From Paraburkholderia bannensis NBRC 103871 (GTDB lineage: Bacteria > Pseudomonadota > Gammaproteobacteria > Burkholderiales > Burkholderiaceae), in the NCBI RefSeq assembly GCF_000685015.1, contig NZ_BAYA01000007.1, positions 62,001-126,000 of the forward strand: a stretch of 64,000 nucleotides of DNA. The letters run 5' to 3'. Position 1 is the stretch's first letter. Each line of letters starts with the position of its first letter. Made by a program: the position numbers and the translations under genes. Shown here piece by piece: positions 18,402-27,502 of this stretch. The notes beneath the pieces were generated by a model. The model was not told where the DNA came from, did no database searches, and saw only the letters and a list, made by a program, of their open reading frames with translations.

Positions 18402-18449
18402 CGCTCAGTTTTCCTTACCATACATTGCAGGTTGTTCGTGCGCTTCGAT

Positions 18450-19769
18450 TCAGGCCAGCGGCAGTTCGATGTGCGCGACGATGCCACTCTGCGCGTCGCT
18501 GCGATTGGCAAGCGTCACGCGGCCGCCGTAGCTCTGCGCCAGCGTCTGGGCTATCGCGAGGCCCAGACCGCTGCCTTGCGCATCGTTGTTCGCCGCACGA
18601 AAGAAGCGGTCGAACACGTACGGCAGGTCGCTGTCGGCGATGCCGGGCCCGTCGTCGATCACCTCGATCGTCACCTTCTGCGCGTCGCGCAGCATCGAAA
18701 CATCGACGCGTCCGCCAGCATGCACATAGCGGATTGCGTTATCGATAAGGTTCTTGACCAGCACGCGCATGTCGCCTTCGGTGGCCCGCACGCTCGCTTC
18801 ATCAAGCCGCTCGACGCCCAGATCCACGCCTCGCGCATCGGCGAGCGGCAGCAGATCCGCGAGCACGTCAGGCACGATGCGCGTGAGCGCGATGGTTTCC
18901 ACGGCGCGCTGCGCGCCGCCGATTTCCGCGCGCGCGAGGCCCAGCAGTTGCGACACCAGCGACCCGGTGCGCGCGACGCCGCGCTGCAGGTCTTCGAAGC
19001 GTTCGCGGTACTGTTCGGGCGGCGCATCGCGCAGGTTGTCGATCTGCAACTGCATCGCCGAAATGGGCGAGCGCAGTTCGTGCGCGGCATCGGCGATGAA
19101 CTTGCGCTCGGCGTTCACGAGCACCGAAAGGCGCTCGATCATGCGGTTGATCGACTCGATGAAGGGCCGCAGTTCCACCGGCGCCTTGTCGGCTTCGAGC
19201 GGCTTGAGCGCGTGCAGGTCGACTTTCGCCGCCCGGCGGCCGACGCGCTCCATGGGACGCAGCGACAGGCGCACCGTCACTGCGATCGTCAGCACGAGCA
19301 GCGGCAGCAGCGCCAGCACCGGCAACAGGCTCCAGAACGCGACGCGCAAGGCATTGCGGTTGCGCATGCTGCGGGACTCGGCGATCTGGATGTATTCGTC
19401 GCCCGCCGCGAGCGCGAAGACGTCCCACGCCTCCCCATCGAAGTCGATCGACGAGAAGCCCGTCTGCGCGCGCGGCAACGCGATGTCGGGATCGCTGGTG
19501 CGGCTCGGCTCGTCGGTGTCGCCGGCTGACCAGATCTGCACGACGAGATCGTCGGAGGCGTTGCGCGCGCTGTGCGGTTCCGCGGCGGCGTGGTGCGACA
19601 CGCCCGCCTGCACGTGCGCGGCGGCGTCGCGCAGGCTCGCGCTGAATTCGCTCGCGAGGCTGCGCACCACGAGGAACGTGCCAAGCGAGCCCAGCACGCC
19701 CACGAGCAATGCCAGCGTGCCGATGGCGATGCTCAGGCGTCGGTGCAGGGAGTTCGCAGCGAAGAACAT
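18450..19769 (-). CDS. Membrane sensor histidine kinase
   Basis: The 439-residue partner of the adjacent response regulator. It has a first membrane helix (about 12-36), a periplasmic domain of about 105 residues, a second helix (about 145-168), a HAMP-like linker, the dimerisation/phosphoacceptor motif with H230 in ADAAHELRSPISAM, and an ATPase domain with N-box NLIDNAIRY, DDGPGI and GSGLGLAI. The layout is that of QseC/TctE-type kinases. The ATG of MFFAANSLHRRL is chosen because the first helix follows directly; the frame stays open far upstream but into another gene. The ribosome site is weak and overlaps a TTTAAG-like repeat. Confidence 0.92.
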   Translation of the reverse strand: MFFAANSLHRRLSIAIGTLALLVGVLGSLGTFLVVRSLASEFSASLRDAAAHVQAGVSHHAAAEPHSARNASDDLVVQIWSAGDTDEPSRTSDPDIALPRAQTGFSSIDFDGEAWDVFALAAGDEYIQIAESRSMRNRNALRVAFWSLLPVLALLPLLVLTIAVTVRLSLRPMERVGRRAAKVDLHALKPLEADKAPVELRPFIESINRMIERLSVLVNAERKFIADAAHELRSPISAMQLQIDNLRDAPPEQYRERFEDLQRGVARTGSLVSQLLGLARAEIGGAQRAVETIALTRIVPDVLADLLPLADARGVDLGVERLDEASVRATEGDMRVLVKNLIDNAIRYVHAGGRVDVSMLRDAQKVTIEVIDDGPGIADSDLPYVFDRFFRAANNDAQGSGLGLAIAQTLAQSYGGRVTLANRSDAQSGIVAHIELPLA

Positions 19770-19776
19770 GGAGCGG

Positions 19777-19793
19777 CTTGAGAGGGGCTTAAA
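19777..19793 (-). promoter_or_regulatory. TTTAAG-N5-CTCAAG repeat directly ahead of the sensor kinase gene
   Basis: On the minus strand two hexamers, TTTAAG and CTCAAG, are spaced by five bases and end seven bases before the kinase ATG. The second is a poor match. It resembles the better repeats at 49768 and 63712 and could be an autoregulatory site, but its position over the ribosome site makes this uncertain. Confidence 0.3.
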
Positions 19794-19860
19794 AGGCTCA
19801 TGGGGAATCAGGCCGCTCCATGATAAAGGATTCGGGGTCGGGGAAATTGGCGAGGGGCTG

Positions 19861-20316
19861 TCAGCCGCGTGTGCCTTGCGCAAGCGGCTGGCGCTCGTAA
19901 TAGATATCCCATTCGCTCTCATTGACCTGCGCAAAACCGTGCCGCAGATAAAAGCGATTCGAGTCGCTGCCCCGCAGCGCGCCGACGCGAACAGGCAAGC
20001 GCTGCCGATCCGCGTCGGCGAAGATATCGCGCAGGACGCGTGCGCCGATCCCCCTGCCCTGGTGCGCCGGCAATACATAGAGGTGATCGAGCAGCCAATG
20101 GTCTTCCAGCGACCTCGCCAGCACGAAGCCGACACGCACGCCATCGGCTTCGATGAAACGGCACAGCGCCGGCTCAAACGCGGCCAGGAAGCGCTCGCGG
20201 GCGCGTTGAGGATCGAAGCGCCCGATACGCGCCAGGCTCTCGCGCATCGCGGCAATGCGTATTTCAACGAGGGCGTCGGCGTCGGCCTGGGTCGTCGGCG
20301 AGAAGGTTAGATGCAT
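19861..20316 (-). CDS. GNAT-family N-acetyltransferase
   Basis: GNAT enzymes move an acetyl group from acetyl-CoA to an amine; the substrate here is unknown. In 151 residues the acetyl-CoA loop is VLPAHQGRGIGARVL (motif A, Q-x-x-G-x-G), and FYLRHGFAQVNESEWDIYY is the typical C-terminal motif B. The ATG of MHLTFSPTTQADAD is preceded by AAGGA at six bases, which decides this start over the longer frame. It stands alone on the minus strand, about 90 bp before the kinase gene, and diverges from the VOC gene. Confidence 0.87.
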   Translation of the reverse strand: MHLTFSPTTQADADALVEIRIAAMRESLARIGRFDPQRARERFLAAFEPALCRFIEADGVRVGFVLARSLEDHWLLDHLYVLPAHQGRGIGARVLRDIFADADRQRLPVRVGALRGSDSNRFYLRHGFAQVNESEWDIYYERQPLAQGTRG

Positions 20317-20464
20317 CGATAGTCCTTCCATGCAGGAGCGCGGGCGGCGGACATTCAGCATAACAAAGCATCGATTTTCCGGTGCCACACCGTTCGCGCG
20401 CAGCGCCGTGGCGCAGGTGCTAGATTGATTGATCGCACTGCCCCAACCCAGCAGGGAGACGCCT

Positions 20465-20929
20465 ATGAGCAATACCGCACCCCGGCCTGCCTTCGGTTCC
20501 GCCGTTTATTATCGCGATCCTTTCGCCGCGCTCGACTGGCTGGAGAAGGCATTCGGCTTCACGCGCCAGTTCGTCATTACCACGCCCGACGGCAAGCTCG
20601 CGCATTCGGAAATGCGCTTCCAGGACGGTTACGTCATGATCTGCGGCGGCTGGCCAGGCATGCCCTACTCCAGCCCGGCAGACGTCGAGGGCAAGAACAC
20701 GCAATCGGTTCATGTACAGCTCGAAAGCGGACTCGACGAGCATTGCGCCCGCGCGCGTGCTGCGGGCGCGACGATCGTGCGCGAGCCGTCCGACCAGTTT
20801 TACGGCGATCGCGTCTATGCCGCGGTCGACCCGGAAGGCCACGTGTGGAGCTTCGGGCAGACCACGCGCGAAGTCTCGCGCGAGGAGGCCGAGCAAGCCA
20901 GCGGCCTGAAGATCGACGGCTGGGTCTAG
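20465..20929 (+). CDS. VOC-family (glyoxalase/bleomycin-resistance fold) protein
   Basis: The 154-residue protein carries the paired beta-alpha-beta-beta-beta modules of the vicinal-oxygen-chelate fold: AVYYRDPFAALDWLEKAFGF in the first half and FYGDRVYAAVDPEGHVWSFG in the second, with the usual Glu near the end. It looks like the PhnB/YdcJ-type branch, whose substrates are mostly unknown. GGGAG lies upstream of the ATG of MSNTAPRP. It is a single gene that ends facing gltA, with a terminator between. Confidence 0.85.
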   Translation: MSNTAPRPAFGSAVYYRDPFAALDWLEKAFGFTRQFVITTPDGKLAHSEMRFQDGYVMICGGWPGMPYSSPADVEGKNTQSVHVQLESGLDEHCARARAAGATIVREPSDQFYGDRVYAAVDPEGHVWSFGQTTREVSREEAEQASGLKIDGWV

Positions 20930-20947
20930 TCCCGGGCCCGCAAAGAC

Positions 20948-20980
20948 AAACGCCCCGACGGGCGAACCGTCGGGGCGTTT
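20948..20980. terminator. Terminator shared by the VOC gene and gltA
   Basis: A perfect 14-bp stem, AAACGCCCCGACGG / CCGTCGGGGCGTTT, with a 5-nt loop, between two convergent genes. The A/T ends of the stem give short T-runs on both strands, so it can serve both. Confidence 0.9.
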
Positions 20981-21003
20981 GAGGTATTGCGTACCGCGTG
21001 TGC

Positions 21004-22305
21004 TTAGCGAGCCGAGATCGGCTTGGCTTCGCGCGGCGTGTTGCCGATGAACAGCTGACGCGGACGGCCGATCTTTTGCTCGGGGTCGGCGATCATTTCG
21101 TTCCACTGGGCGATCCAGCCCACCGTACGTGCCATCGCGAAGATACACGTGAACATCGACGTCGGGATGCCCAGCGCGCGCTGAACGATGCCCGAGTAGA
21201 AGTCGACGTTCGGGTACAGCTTGCGCGACACGAAGTATTCGTCTTCCAGTGCGATCTTTTCCAGCGCCATCGCGAGCTTGAACAGCGGATCGTCGTGCAG
21301 GCCCAGTTCGTTGAGCACTTCGTGGCACGTTTCGCGCATCAGCTTGGCGCGCGGATCGTAGTTCTTGTACACGCGGTGACCGAAGCCCATCAGCTTCACG
21401 CCCGAGTTCTTGTCCTTCACCTGCTTGATGAACTCAGGGATGTTCTCCACCGAGCCGATTTCCTCAAGCATGTTCAGTGCGGCTTCGTTCGCGCCGCCGT
21501 GCGCCGGGCCCCACAGGCAGGCGATACCGGCTGCGATACACGCAAACGGGTTCGCGCCCGACGAGCCGGCCAGACGAACCGTCGACGTCGATGCGTTCTG
21601 CTCGTGGTCTGCGTGCAGGATCAGGATACGGTCGAGCGCGCGCACCAGCACGTCGTTAACCTTGTACTCTTCGCACGGGTTCGAGAACATCATGCGCATG
21701 AAGTTCGCGCTGTACGACAGGTCGTTCTGCGGGTACACGAACGGCTGGCCGATCGAGTACTTGTACGCCATGGCGACCAGCGTCGGCAGCTTGGCGATCA
21801 TGCGGATCGCCGACACTTCACGATGCTTCGCGTTGTTGATGTCGAGCGAGTCGTGATAGAACGCCGACAGCGCGCCGACTGCAGCGACCAGGATCGCCAT
21901 CGGGTGCGCGTCGCGGCGGAAGCCGCGGAAGAAGAACTGCATCTGCTCGTGAACCATCGTGTGCTGCGTGACGGTCTTCACGAACTCGTCCTTTTGCGCC
22001 TGGTTCGGCAGCTCGCCCTTGAGCAGCAGATAGCAGGTTTCCAGGAAGTCGGCGTTTTGCGCGAGGTTGTCGATCGGGTAACCGCGGTACAGCAGTTCGC
22101 CCTTGTCCCCGTCGATGTACGTGATCGCCGAGTTACATGCCGCCGTCGACATGAAGCCCGGGTCGTACGTGAACTTGCCGGTCTGACCGTACAGTTTGCG
22201 GATGTCGATCACATCCGGGCCTTGGGTGCCCTTGTAGATCGGCAGTTCGACGCTCGGCGAATTGTCGCTGAACGATAGCGTGGCTTTTACATCAGACGGG
22301 GTCAT
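21004..22305 (-). CDS. gltA: Citrate synthase (type II)
   Basis: GltA condenses oxaloacetate with acetyl-CoA, the entry step of the TCA cycle. The 433 residues are the hexameric, NADH-sensitive type II length. Landmarks are the N-terminal beta domain ([19 protein letters not shown]), the active-site His in [14 protein letters not shown], and [17 protein letters not shown], with the catalytic Asp near the C-terminal [16 protein letters not shown]. It is the last gene of the minus-strand sdhC-D-A-B-E-gltA set, 91 bp after sdhE, followed by the shared terminator. Confidence 0.98.
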   Translation of the reverse strand: MTPSDVKATLSFSDNSPSVELPIYKGTQGPDVIDIRKLYGQTGKFTYDPGFMSTAACNSAITYIDGDKGELLYRGYPIDNLAQNADFLETCYLLLKGELPNQAQKDEFVKTVTQHTMVHEQMQFFFRGFRRDAHPMAILVAAVGALSAFYHDSLDINNAKHREVSAIRMIAKLPTLVAMAYKYSIGQPFVYPQNDLSYSANFMRMMFSNPCEEYKVNDVLVRALDRILILHADHEQNASTSTVRLAGSSGANPFACIAAGIACLWGPAHGGANEAALNMLEEIGSVENIPEFIKQVKDKNSGVKLMGFGHRVYKNYDPRAKLMRETCHEVLNELGLHDDPLFKLAMALEKIALEDEYFVSRKLYPNVDFYSGIVQRALGIPTSMFTCIFAMARTVGWIAQWNEMIADPEQKIGRPRQLFIGNTPREAKPISAR

Positions 22306-22396
22306 AGCACATCCTCAATCGAAGATAAACACGGGATTCGATAGTTTGCAGGTCTGGCGCGGCGCCTTCTAACGTCCCGTAGGACGTCACCGCGGC

Positions 22397-22663
22397 TCAG
22401 ACGTTGCGAAGCAGCTCCAGCACCCGCTTCACGTCCGGGTCGGAAAGGTCGCCTTCTGGTTCCTTGCGTGCGAGCAGCAAGTCCATCAGGTCGTTATCGC
22501 TCAGCTCGAGCAGGCGCGTAAGTGCACCCACATCGGCGTCGCTGAGGTCATGCTCATAGCGGTCAAAAAATCGCTCGAAAATAATGTCGTTTTCGAGCAT
22601 ACCGCGCCGCGCGCGCCAGCGAAGGCGCGCGCGGCGATGGGGGTCAGACTGGTGCGAGTCCAT
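22397..22663 (-). CDS. sdhE: FAD assembly factor SdhE
   Basis: SdhE helps attach FAD covalently to SdhA. The 88-residue protein has the defining RGxxE motif in ARRGMLENDIIFERFF and the helical bundle that follows (LELSDNDLMDLLL, DPDVKRVLELL). It is slightly long at the N-terminus because of a basic Arg-rich start. It begins 15 bp after sdhB, which fits its role in maturation of the enzyme encoded just upstream. Confidence 0.94.
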   Translation of the reverse strand: MDSHQSDPHRRARLRWRARRGMLENDIIFERFFDRYEHDLSDADVGALTRLLELSDNDLMDLLLARKEPEGDLSDPDVKRVLELLRNV

Positions 22664-22678
22664 TCGATCTCGCTATGG

Positions 22679-23380
22679 TCAAACCGCGCGGCGGACCATC
22701 AGTTCCTTGATCTTGCCGATCGCCTTCGTCGGGTTCAGGCCCTTCGGGCAGACGTCGACGCAGTTCATGATCGTGTGGCAACGGAACAGACGATACGGGT
22801 CTTCGAGGTTGTCGAGACGCTCGCCAGTCGCTTCGTCGCGGCTGTCCGCGATGAAACGGTACGCTTGCAGCAGGCCAGCCGGGCCGACGAACTTGTCCGG
22901 GTTCCACCAGAAGCTCGGGCACGACGTCGAGCAGCTCGCGCACAGAATACACTCGTACACGCCGTCGAGTTCGTCACGCTGTTCAGGCGACTGCAGGCGC
23001 TCTTTCTCGGGCGGCGGCGTGTCGTTGATCAGGTACGGCTTGATCGAGTGGTACTGGTTGAAGAAGTGCGTCATGTCGACGATCAGGTCGCGCACGACGG
23101 GCAGGCCCGGCAGCGGGCGCAGCACGATCTTCTGCGGCAGGTCGTTCAGGTTCGTGAGGCACGCCAGACCGTTCTTGCCGTTGATGTTCATGGCGTCCGA
23201 ACCGCACACGCCTTCACGGCACGAGCGGCGGAACGACAGCGTCTCGTCCACTTCCTTGAGCTTGACCAGCGCGTCGAGCAGCATGCGCTCGTGCGTGAGA
23301 TCCAGCTCGTACGTCTGCATGCGCGGCGCCGAGTCCTTGTCCGGATCGTAGCGATAGACTTCAAAAATACGTTTGGCCAT
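22679..23380 (-). CDS. sdhB: Succinate dehydrogenase iron-sulfur subunit
   Basis: SdhB carries electrons from FAD of SdhA to the membrane quinone through [2Fe-2S], [4Fe-4S] and [3Fe-4S] centres. In 233 residues the cysteine sets are [12 protein letters not shown] with [16 protein letters not shown], and [14 protein letters not shown]. The ATG of [13 protein letters not shown] is used; a TTG two codons earlier is in frame. It lies 29 bp after sdhA and 15 bp before sdhE. Confidence 0.98.
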   Translation of the reverse strand: MAKRIFEVYRYDPDKDSAPRMQTYELDLTHERMLLDALVKLKEVDETLSFRRSCREGVCGSDAMNINGKNGLACLTNLNDLPQKIVLRPLPGLPVVRDLIVDMTHFFNQYHSIKPYLINDTPPPEKERLQSPEQRDELDGVYECILCASCSTSCPSFWWNPDKFVGPAGLLQAYRFIADSRDEATGERLDNLEDPYRLFRCHTIMNCVDVCPKGLNPTKAIGKIKELMVRRAV

Positions 23381-23409
23381 TTCCAAATTCCTTTTGACTG
23401 GCGTGTGCC

Positions 23410-25185
23410 TTAGAACGTACGCGCCTTCGGCGGCACGGACTCGACGGTCAGCGGCTTCATGTGAACCGGCTTGTAGTCAAGACGGTTGCCTTCGCTGAAC
23501 CACAGCGTATGGCGCAGCCAGTTTTCGTCGTCGCGGTGTTCGTAGTCGCTGTGTGCGTGCGCGCCACGGCTTTCCTTACGGGCTTCAGCCGAGACCATCG
23601 TTGCCTGCGCAACTTCCACGAGGTTCGCCACTTCGAGCGCTTCGACGCGCGCGGTGTTGAACACCTTCGACTTGTCCTTCAGGTGAATGTGCTTCGCCTG
23701 TTCCGTGACCTGCGCGATGTCCTTGACGCCTTCGGCCAGCAGCGCCGAGGTACGGAACACGCCAGCGTGCTTCTGCATCGAGCCGCGGATTTCGTTCGCG
23801 ACGCTTTGCGCGTACTCGCCCGAGGTCGAGTTGTCGAGCTTCGCGAGACGAGCCAGCGAGAAGTCAGCAGCATCGGCCGGCAGCGGCTTGTGCTCCTTGA
23901 GCTCCTTCACGTGCTTGACGATGTGGTTGCCGGCAGCGCGGCCGAACACCACGAGGTCGAGCAGCGAGTTCGTGCCCAGACGGTTTGCGCCGTGCACCGA
24001 GACGCACGAGCATTCGCCGACAGCGTAGAAGCCGTTGACGACTTCTTCGTGGCCCTTCGGCGTGCCGACGACCTGACCGTTGATGTTGGTCGGGATGCCG
24101 CCCATCTGGTAGTGAATCGTCGGAACGACCGGGATCGGTTCCTTGATGCAGTCCACGTTGGCGAACTTCAGCGCGATTTCGCGGATCGACGGCAGACGCT
24201 TCATGATCGTCTCTGCGCCGATGTGCGACAGGTCGAGCAGCACGTGATCCTTGTGCGCGCCGACACCGCGGCCTTCCTTGATTTCCTGGTCCATCGAACG
24301 CGAAACGAAGTCACGCGGTGCGAGGTCCTTCAGCGTCGGAGCGTAACGCTCCATGAAGCGCTCGCCGTTCGAGTTACGCAGAATGCCGCCTTCGCCGCGC
24401 ACGCCTTCCGTGATCAGCACGCCCGCGCCGGCCACGCCGGTCGGGTGGAACTGCCAGAACTCCATGTCCTGCAGCGCGATGCCCGAACGGGCCGCCATGC
24501 CAAGGCCGTCACCGGTGTTGATGAACGCGTTGGTCGATGCCTGGAAGATCCGGCCTGCGCCGCCCGTGGCGAACAGCGTGGTCTTGCCTTCGAGGATGTA
24601 GACGTCGCCCGTTTCCATTTCGAGCGCGGTCACGCCGAGCACGTCGCCTTCGGCGTCGCGGATCAGGTCCAGCGCCATCCATTCGACGAAGAACGTGGTC
24701 TTCGCTGCGACGTTCTGCTGGTACAGCGTGTGCAGCAGTGCGTGACCGGTACGGTCAGCCGCCGCGCAGGCGCGTTGCACCGGCTTTTCGCCGTAGTTGG
24801 CCGTGTGGCCGCCGAACGGACGCTGGTAGATCGTGCCGTCCGCATTGCGGTCGAACGGCATGCCCATGTGTTCCAGTTCGTAGACGGCGTTCGGTGCTTC
24901 GCGGCACATGAACTCGATCGCGTCCTGGTCGCCGAGCCAGTCGGAACCCTTGATCGTGTCGTAGAAGTGGTAATGCCAGTTGTCTTCGCTCATGTTGCCG
25001 AGCGATGCACCGATGCCGCCTTGAGCAGCGACCGTGTGCGAACGCGTCGGGAACACTTTCGACAGCACGCAGACCGACAGGCCAGCACGCGCCAGTTGCA
25101 GCGACGCGCGCATCCCCGAGCCGCCCGCGCCGACGATGACCACGTCGAACTTGCGACGCGGCAGAGAATTCTTGATTGCAGCCAT
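23410..25185 (-). CDS. sdhA: Succinate dehydrogenase flavoprotein subunit
   Basis: SdhA oxidises succinate to fumarate with covalently bound FAD. The 591 residues include the nucleotide loop [15 protein letters not shown], the FAD-linking His50 in [11 protein letters not shown], and the active-site region with [21 protein letters not shown] and [14 protein letters not shown]. The C-terminus ends VPPKARTF. It starts 4 bp after sdhD, in one operon with sdhC, sdhD and sdhB. Confidence 0.99.
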   Translation of the reverse strand: MAAIKNSLPRRKFDVVIVGAGGSGMRASLQLARAGLSVCVLSKVFPTRSHTVAAQGGIGASLGNMSEDNWHYHFYDTIKGSDWLGDQDAIEFMCREAPNAVYELEHMGMPFDRNADGTIYQRPFGGHTANYGEKPVQRACAAADRTGHALLHTLYQQNVAAKTTFFVEWMALDLIRDAEGDVLGVTALEMETGDVYILEGKTTLFATGGAGRIFQASTNAFINTGDGLGMAARSGIALQDMEFWQFHPTGVAGAGVLITEGVRGEGGILRNSNGERFMERYAPTLKDLAPRDFVSRSMDQEIKEGRGVGAHKDHVLLDLSHIGAETIMKRLPSIREIALKFANVDCIKEPIPVVPTIHYQMGGIPTNINGQVVGTPKGHEEVVNGFYAVGECSCVSVHGANRLGTNSLLDLVVFGRAAGNHIVKHVKELKEHKPLPADAADFSLARLAKLDNSTSGEYAQSVANEIRGSMQKHAGVFRTSALLAEGVKDIAQVTEQAKHIHLKDKSKVFNTARVEALEVANLVEVAQATMVSAEARKESRGAHAHSDYEHRDDENWLRHTLWFSEGNRLDYKPVHMKPLTVESVPPKARTF

Positions 25186-25189
25186 TCTT

Positions 25190-25558
25190 TTACACTCTCC
25201 AGAGAATCTGCGCGGCGTAGCCCAGGCTGCCCAGCAGCCAGGCGATCGTCAGCACGTCCAGCGCAATGCGCAGGCCGACGGGCTTGATGTAGTCCATCCA
25301 GATGTCGCGCACGCCAATCCAGGCGTGATAGAACAGCGCGAGCAGCATGACGAACGTCGCGAGCTTCATCCACTGGGCGGAGAAAATCGACGCCCAGCCG
25401 TCATAAGAAAAGTCGTGTGCGCCGAAGAACAGCACGAGCAGCACGATCGTGTAGATCGCCATGAGCACGGCGGTCGCGCGCTGGGCAATCCAGTCGCGCA
25501 GGCCGTAGTGAGCGCCAACGACAAGGCGCTTCGGACCGATACCGTTTTTAGCCGACAT
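25190..25558 (-). CDS. sdhD: Succinate dehydrogenase membrane anchor subunit
   Basis: SdhD and SdhC hold haem b and the quinone site in the inner membrane. This 122-residue protein has three membrane helices and the conserved [14 protein letters not shown] at its start, with [14 protein letters not shown] before the last helix; the histidine fits the haem-ligand position. It overlaps the standard spacing of the operon: 2 bp after sdhC and 4 bp before sdhA. Confidence 0.95.
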   Translation of the reverse strand: MSAKNGIGPKRLVVGAHYGLRDWIAQRATAVLMAIYTIVLLVLFFGAHDFSYDGWASIFSAQWMKLATFVMLLALFYHAWIGVRDIWMDYIKPVGLRIALDVLTIAWLLGSLGYAAQILWRV

Positions 25559-25560
25559 TC

Positions 25561-25977
25561 TTAAAACGCTCCGAAGAGTTTTGCCGCGAAGGCAACCGTG
25601 AGGATCGTGGAGAGGACAACAACGACGAGCGACGTCGACTTGCCCTTTTCTTTAGCCGCGAGGTCATGGTTGAAGTCCATGAGCAGGTGGCGCACGCCAG
25701 CGCAGAAATGGAAGAGGAACGCCCACCCGAGGACCAGCACGATGAGCTTGACGATGATGTTGGAAAGGAAGCCCTTGAAGACTTCGAAGCTAAGCTCCGA
25801 TGTGAGGCTCTGATCCAACAGGAACAACAGGAAAGGCAAGAACAGGAATAACAGCACACCACTGATGCGGTGGCCGATCGATACGCGACCGGCCAACGGC
25901 AGGCGGTATGCGAACAAAATCTGCCCAATGCCGATGTTCCGGTATTCCGGCCTCGGTTTTTTTGCGGCTTCTGCCAT
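25561..25977 (-). CDS. sdhC: Succinate dehydrogenase cytochrome b556 subunit
   Basis: SdhC is the other membrane anchor. The 138 residues have three helices. RVSIGHRISGVLLF is the family signature that contributes to quinone binding, and HFCAGVRHLLMDF holds the haem ligand His. It is the first gene of sdhCDAB. Upstream, within 150 bp, a minus-strand TAAAAT (26013-26018) and a GTGTTAACAC palindrome (25994-26003) suggest the promoter and a control site. The GntR-type regulator gene lies immediately upstream on the same strand. Confidence 0.96.
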   Translation of the reverse strand: MAEAAKKPRPEYRNIGIGQILFAYRLPLAGRVSIGHRISGVLLFLFLPFLLFLLDQSLTSELSFEVFKGFLSNIIVKLIVLVLGWAFLFHFCAGVRHLLMDFNHDLAAKEKGKSTSLVVVVLSTILTVAFAAKLFGAF

Positions 25978-25993
25978 GCTAGACCCCTACTAT

Positions 25994-26018
25994 GTGTTAA
26001 CACTAATACGCAATTTTA
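25994..26018 (-). promoter_or_regulatory. Candidate sdhC promoter with palindrome
   Basis: TAAAAT (26018-26013) is a likely -10; downstream of it lies the perfect 10-bp palindrome GTGTTAACAC (26003-25994), about 17 bp before the sdhC ATG. The palindrome does not resemble the 20-bp one near mdh, so a different factor may use it, or it may be chance. No clear -35 is seen. Confidence 0.4.
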
Positions 26019-26126
26019 CCGCCATTTCTTTTCGCGCTGCAGCGAAATCAGCCCTGCTAACCGCTGATGCGCGCGCGTAAAGACAGGCGCGTGGGGAAGT
26101 GTCCGCATGTCCCTGCGGACGCCCTC

Positions 26127-26954
26127 TCAACTCAAGTCATTCTGATAGTAGTACCCGGTTGTGACATACCATCCACGGCGCACCTCGACCGGTCGGTCTC
26201 CATAGGTATAGGACACCCGATCGACGGAAAGCAATGGGAAACCAGCCGGAACATTGAGCAGGTCGGCGACGGCAGGCTCGGCGGCCACGGCGCGGATCTT
26301 CTCAGTTGCACGAATCATACGCGTGCCGAAGTCGGCTTCGAACATGGCGTAGAGCGGGCCTTTATACTCCGCCAGACGCTCGGCCGTGAGGCCGCGGAAG
26401 ATACCGCCAGGCAGCCAGATTTCGTCGAGTACGGTACTCTCGCCATCGAACTGCAGAAGACGCTTGATGAGCACTACCGGGTCGGCGGGCTTGAGGTCGA
26501 GCTGACGCGCGATCTCGGCGGAGGCGCGCATGCGGCGGCACTCCAGCAGCCTGCTGACGTGGGGATGCTCCGCACCGTCATCAGCCAGCAATCTTAGGAA
26601 GCGAAACTGGGCGCGTTCTTCGTTGTGCGTCGCAACAAACGTGCCCTTGCCTTGACGCCGTACCAGCAGGTTGTCGGCAGCCAGTTCGTCGATCGCCTTG
26701 CGCACGGTCCCCTGGCTGACCTTGTAACGGGCAGCCAGTTCGACTTCGCTGGGGATGATTTCGCCGGGCTTCCATTCGCCGGTCTCGAGGCTCTGGGTAA
26801 TGAGCCCCTTGATCTGCTGATAGAGCGGACTAAAGGTGGGCGACGGCGAGGCCGCTGGGGCCGCAGTCGAAGAAGCGGAGGCGGACGCAGGCGCGCCGCT
26901 GTCGGGAGCGGAAGAATTCGCGTTGCTGACCGGGTTCGCATTCATGGCGCGCAT
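26127..26954 (-). CDS. GntR-family (HutC branch) transcriptional regulator of TCA-cycle genes
   Basis: The 275-residue protein has a low-complexity Ala/Ser/Pro N-terminus of about 40 residues, then a GntR winged helix (FSPLYQQIKGLI, IIPSEVELAARYKVSQGTVRKAIDEL, VRRQGKGTFV) and a C-terminal UTRA-like ligand domain, ending with SVDRVSYTYGDRPVEVRRGWY. It sits between sdhC and mdh. A perfect 20-bp palindrome 46 bp upstream of its start is the obvious autoregulatory site and also abuts the mdh promoter. I infer control of mdh and perhaps sdh; the ligand is unknown. ATGs at 26954 and 26945 are both possible starts. Confidence 0.88.
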   Translation of the reverse strand: MRAMNANPVSNANSSAPDSGAPASASASSTAAPAASPSPTFSPLYQQIKGLITQSLETGEWKPGEIIPSEVELAARYKVSQGTVRKAIDELAADNLLVRRQGKGTFVATHNEERAQFRFLRLLADDGAEHPHVSRLLECRRMRASAEIARQLDLKPADPVVLIKRLLQFDGESTVLDEIWLPGGIFRGLTAERLAEYKGPLYAMFEADFGTRMIRATEKIRAVAAEPAVADLLNVPAGFPLLSVDRVSYTYGDRPVEVRRGWYVTTGYYYQNDLS

Positions 26955-27000
26955 TTCAACATAAACCCCCGCTGAAATCTACCCTTTTGGTCGCAACAGA

Positions 27001-27020
27001 TATGTCTTATATAAGACATA
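27001..27020. promoter_or_regulatory. Perfect 20-bp palindrome, likely GntR operator
   Basis: TATGTCTTATATAAGACATA is a perfect inverted repeat between the divergent gntR and mdh genes, eight bases upstream of the mdh -35. Size, symmetry and position fit a GntR-family dimer site controlling both genes. I saw no second copy in the window. Confidence 0.75.
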
Positions 27021-27028
27021 AGATAGTG

Positions 27029-27057
27029 TTGACTTTACCCATTGCGAATCCTAAACT
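27029..27057 (+). promoter_or_regulatory. Candidate sigma-70 promoter for mdh
   Basis: TTGACT (27029-27034), a 17-bp spacer and TAAACT (27052-27057). It lies just downstream of the palindrome, so a bound regulator would block it. It implies an mdh leader of about 440 nt. A second -10-like TATAGAAT at 27451-27458 could give a shorter transcript. Confidence 0.6.
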
Positions 27058-27502
27058 CCCGATCGAGCAAGGGTTTGCGGGCGACCGCGTGTCAAACACG
27101 GGAGCCGCCGGCAGCAACCACATCGTGGTGAAATGCGCCGCAGTCCGCCTTGCACATGCTGTTCCTTCTAGCAGTCATGCAGTAGCGGTTTTCGATCCGC
27201 CCCGCCCGCGCACTCCCCCGCGCGGCGCGCCTGTGGACCGTCCCAGCCGAGCTGTTGCAGGAGTCGGCACACGCAAAGCGGCCCGCGTCAGGCGTCCCGG
27301 TCCAGGGCGTTCCCGTTCATTCCCGAGCTTCGTCGTACAGGTTACCGGCATGGCGGCCCGCCCGCCGGCGCGCGCAACAGGCCCAGCAAGGCCTCGCACG
27401 CACGCCGGGAAAAGGGCCGTCTGATTCACGAACGCTTCGCGTAACGCGCATATAGAATGGCGCTTTACCCTGGCGTCTAACGCATCTTCCTGGAGATTTT
27501 CA
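27058..27502 (+). other. Long untranslated region ahead of mdh
   Basis: About 440 bp with no convincing gene on either strand. It is GC-rich, with Pro/Arg-rich shadow frames only. If the promoter at 27029 is used, this is a long 5' leader. I see no recognisable riboswitch and no strong terminator within it. Confidence 0.5.
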
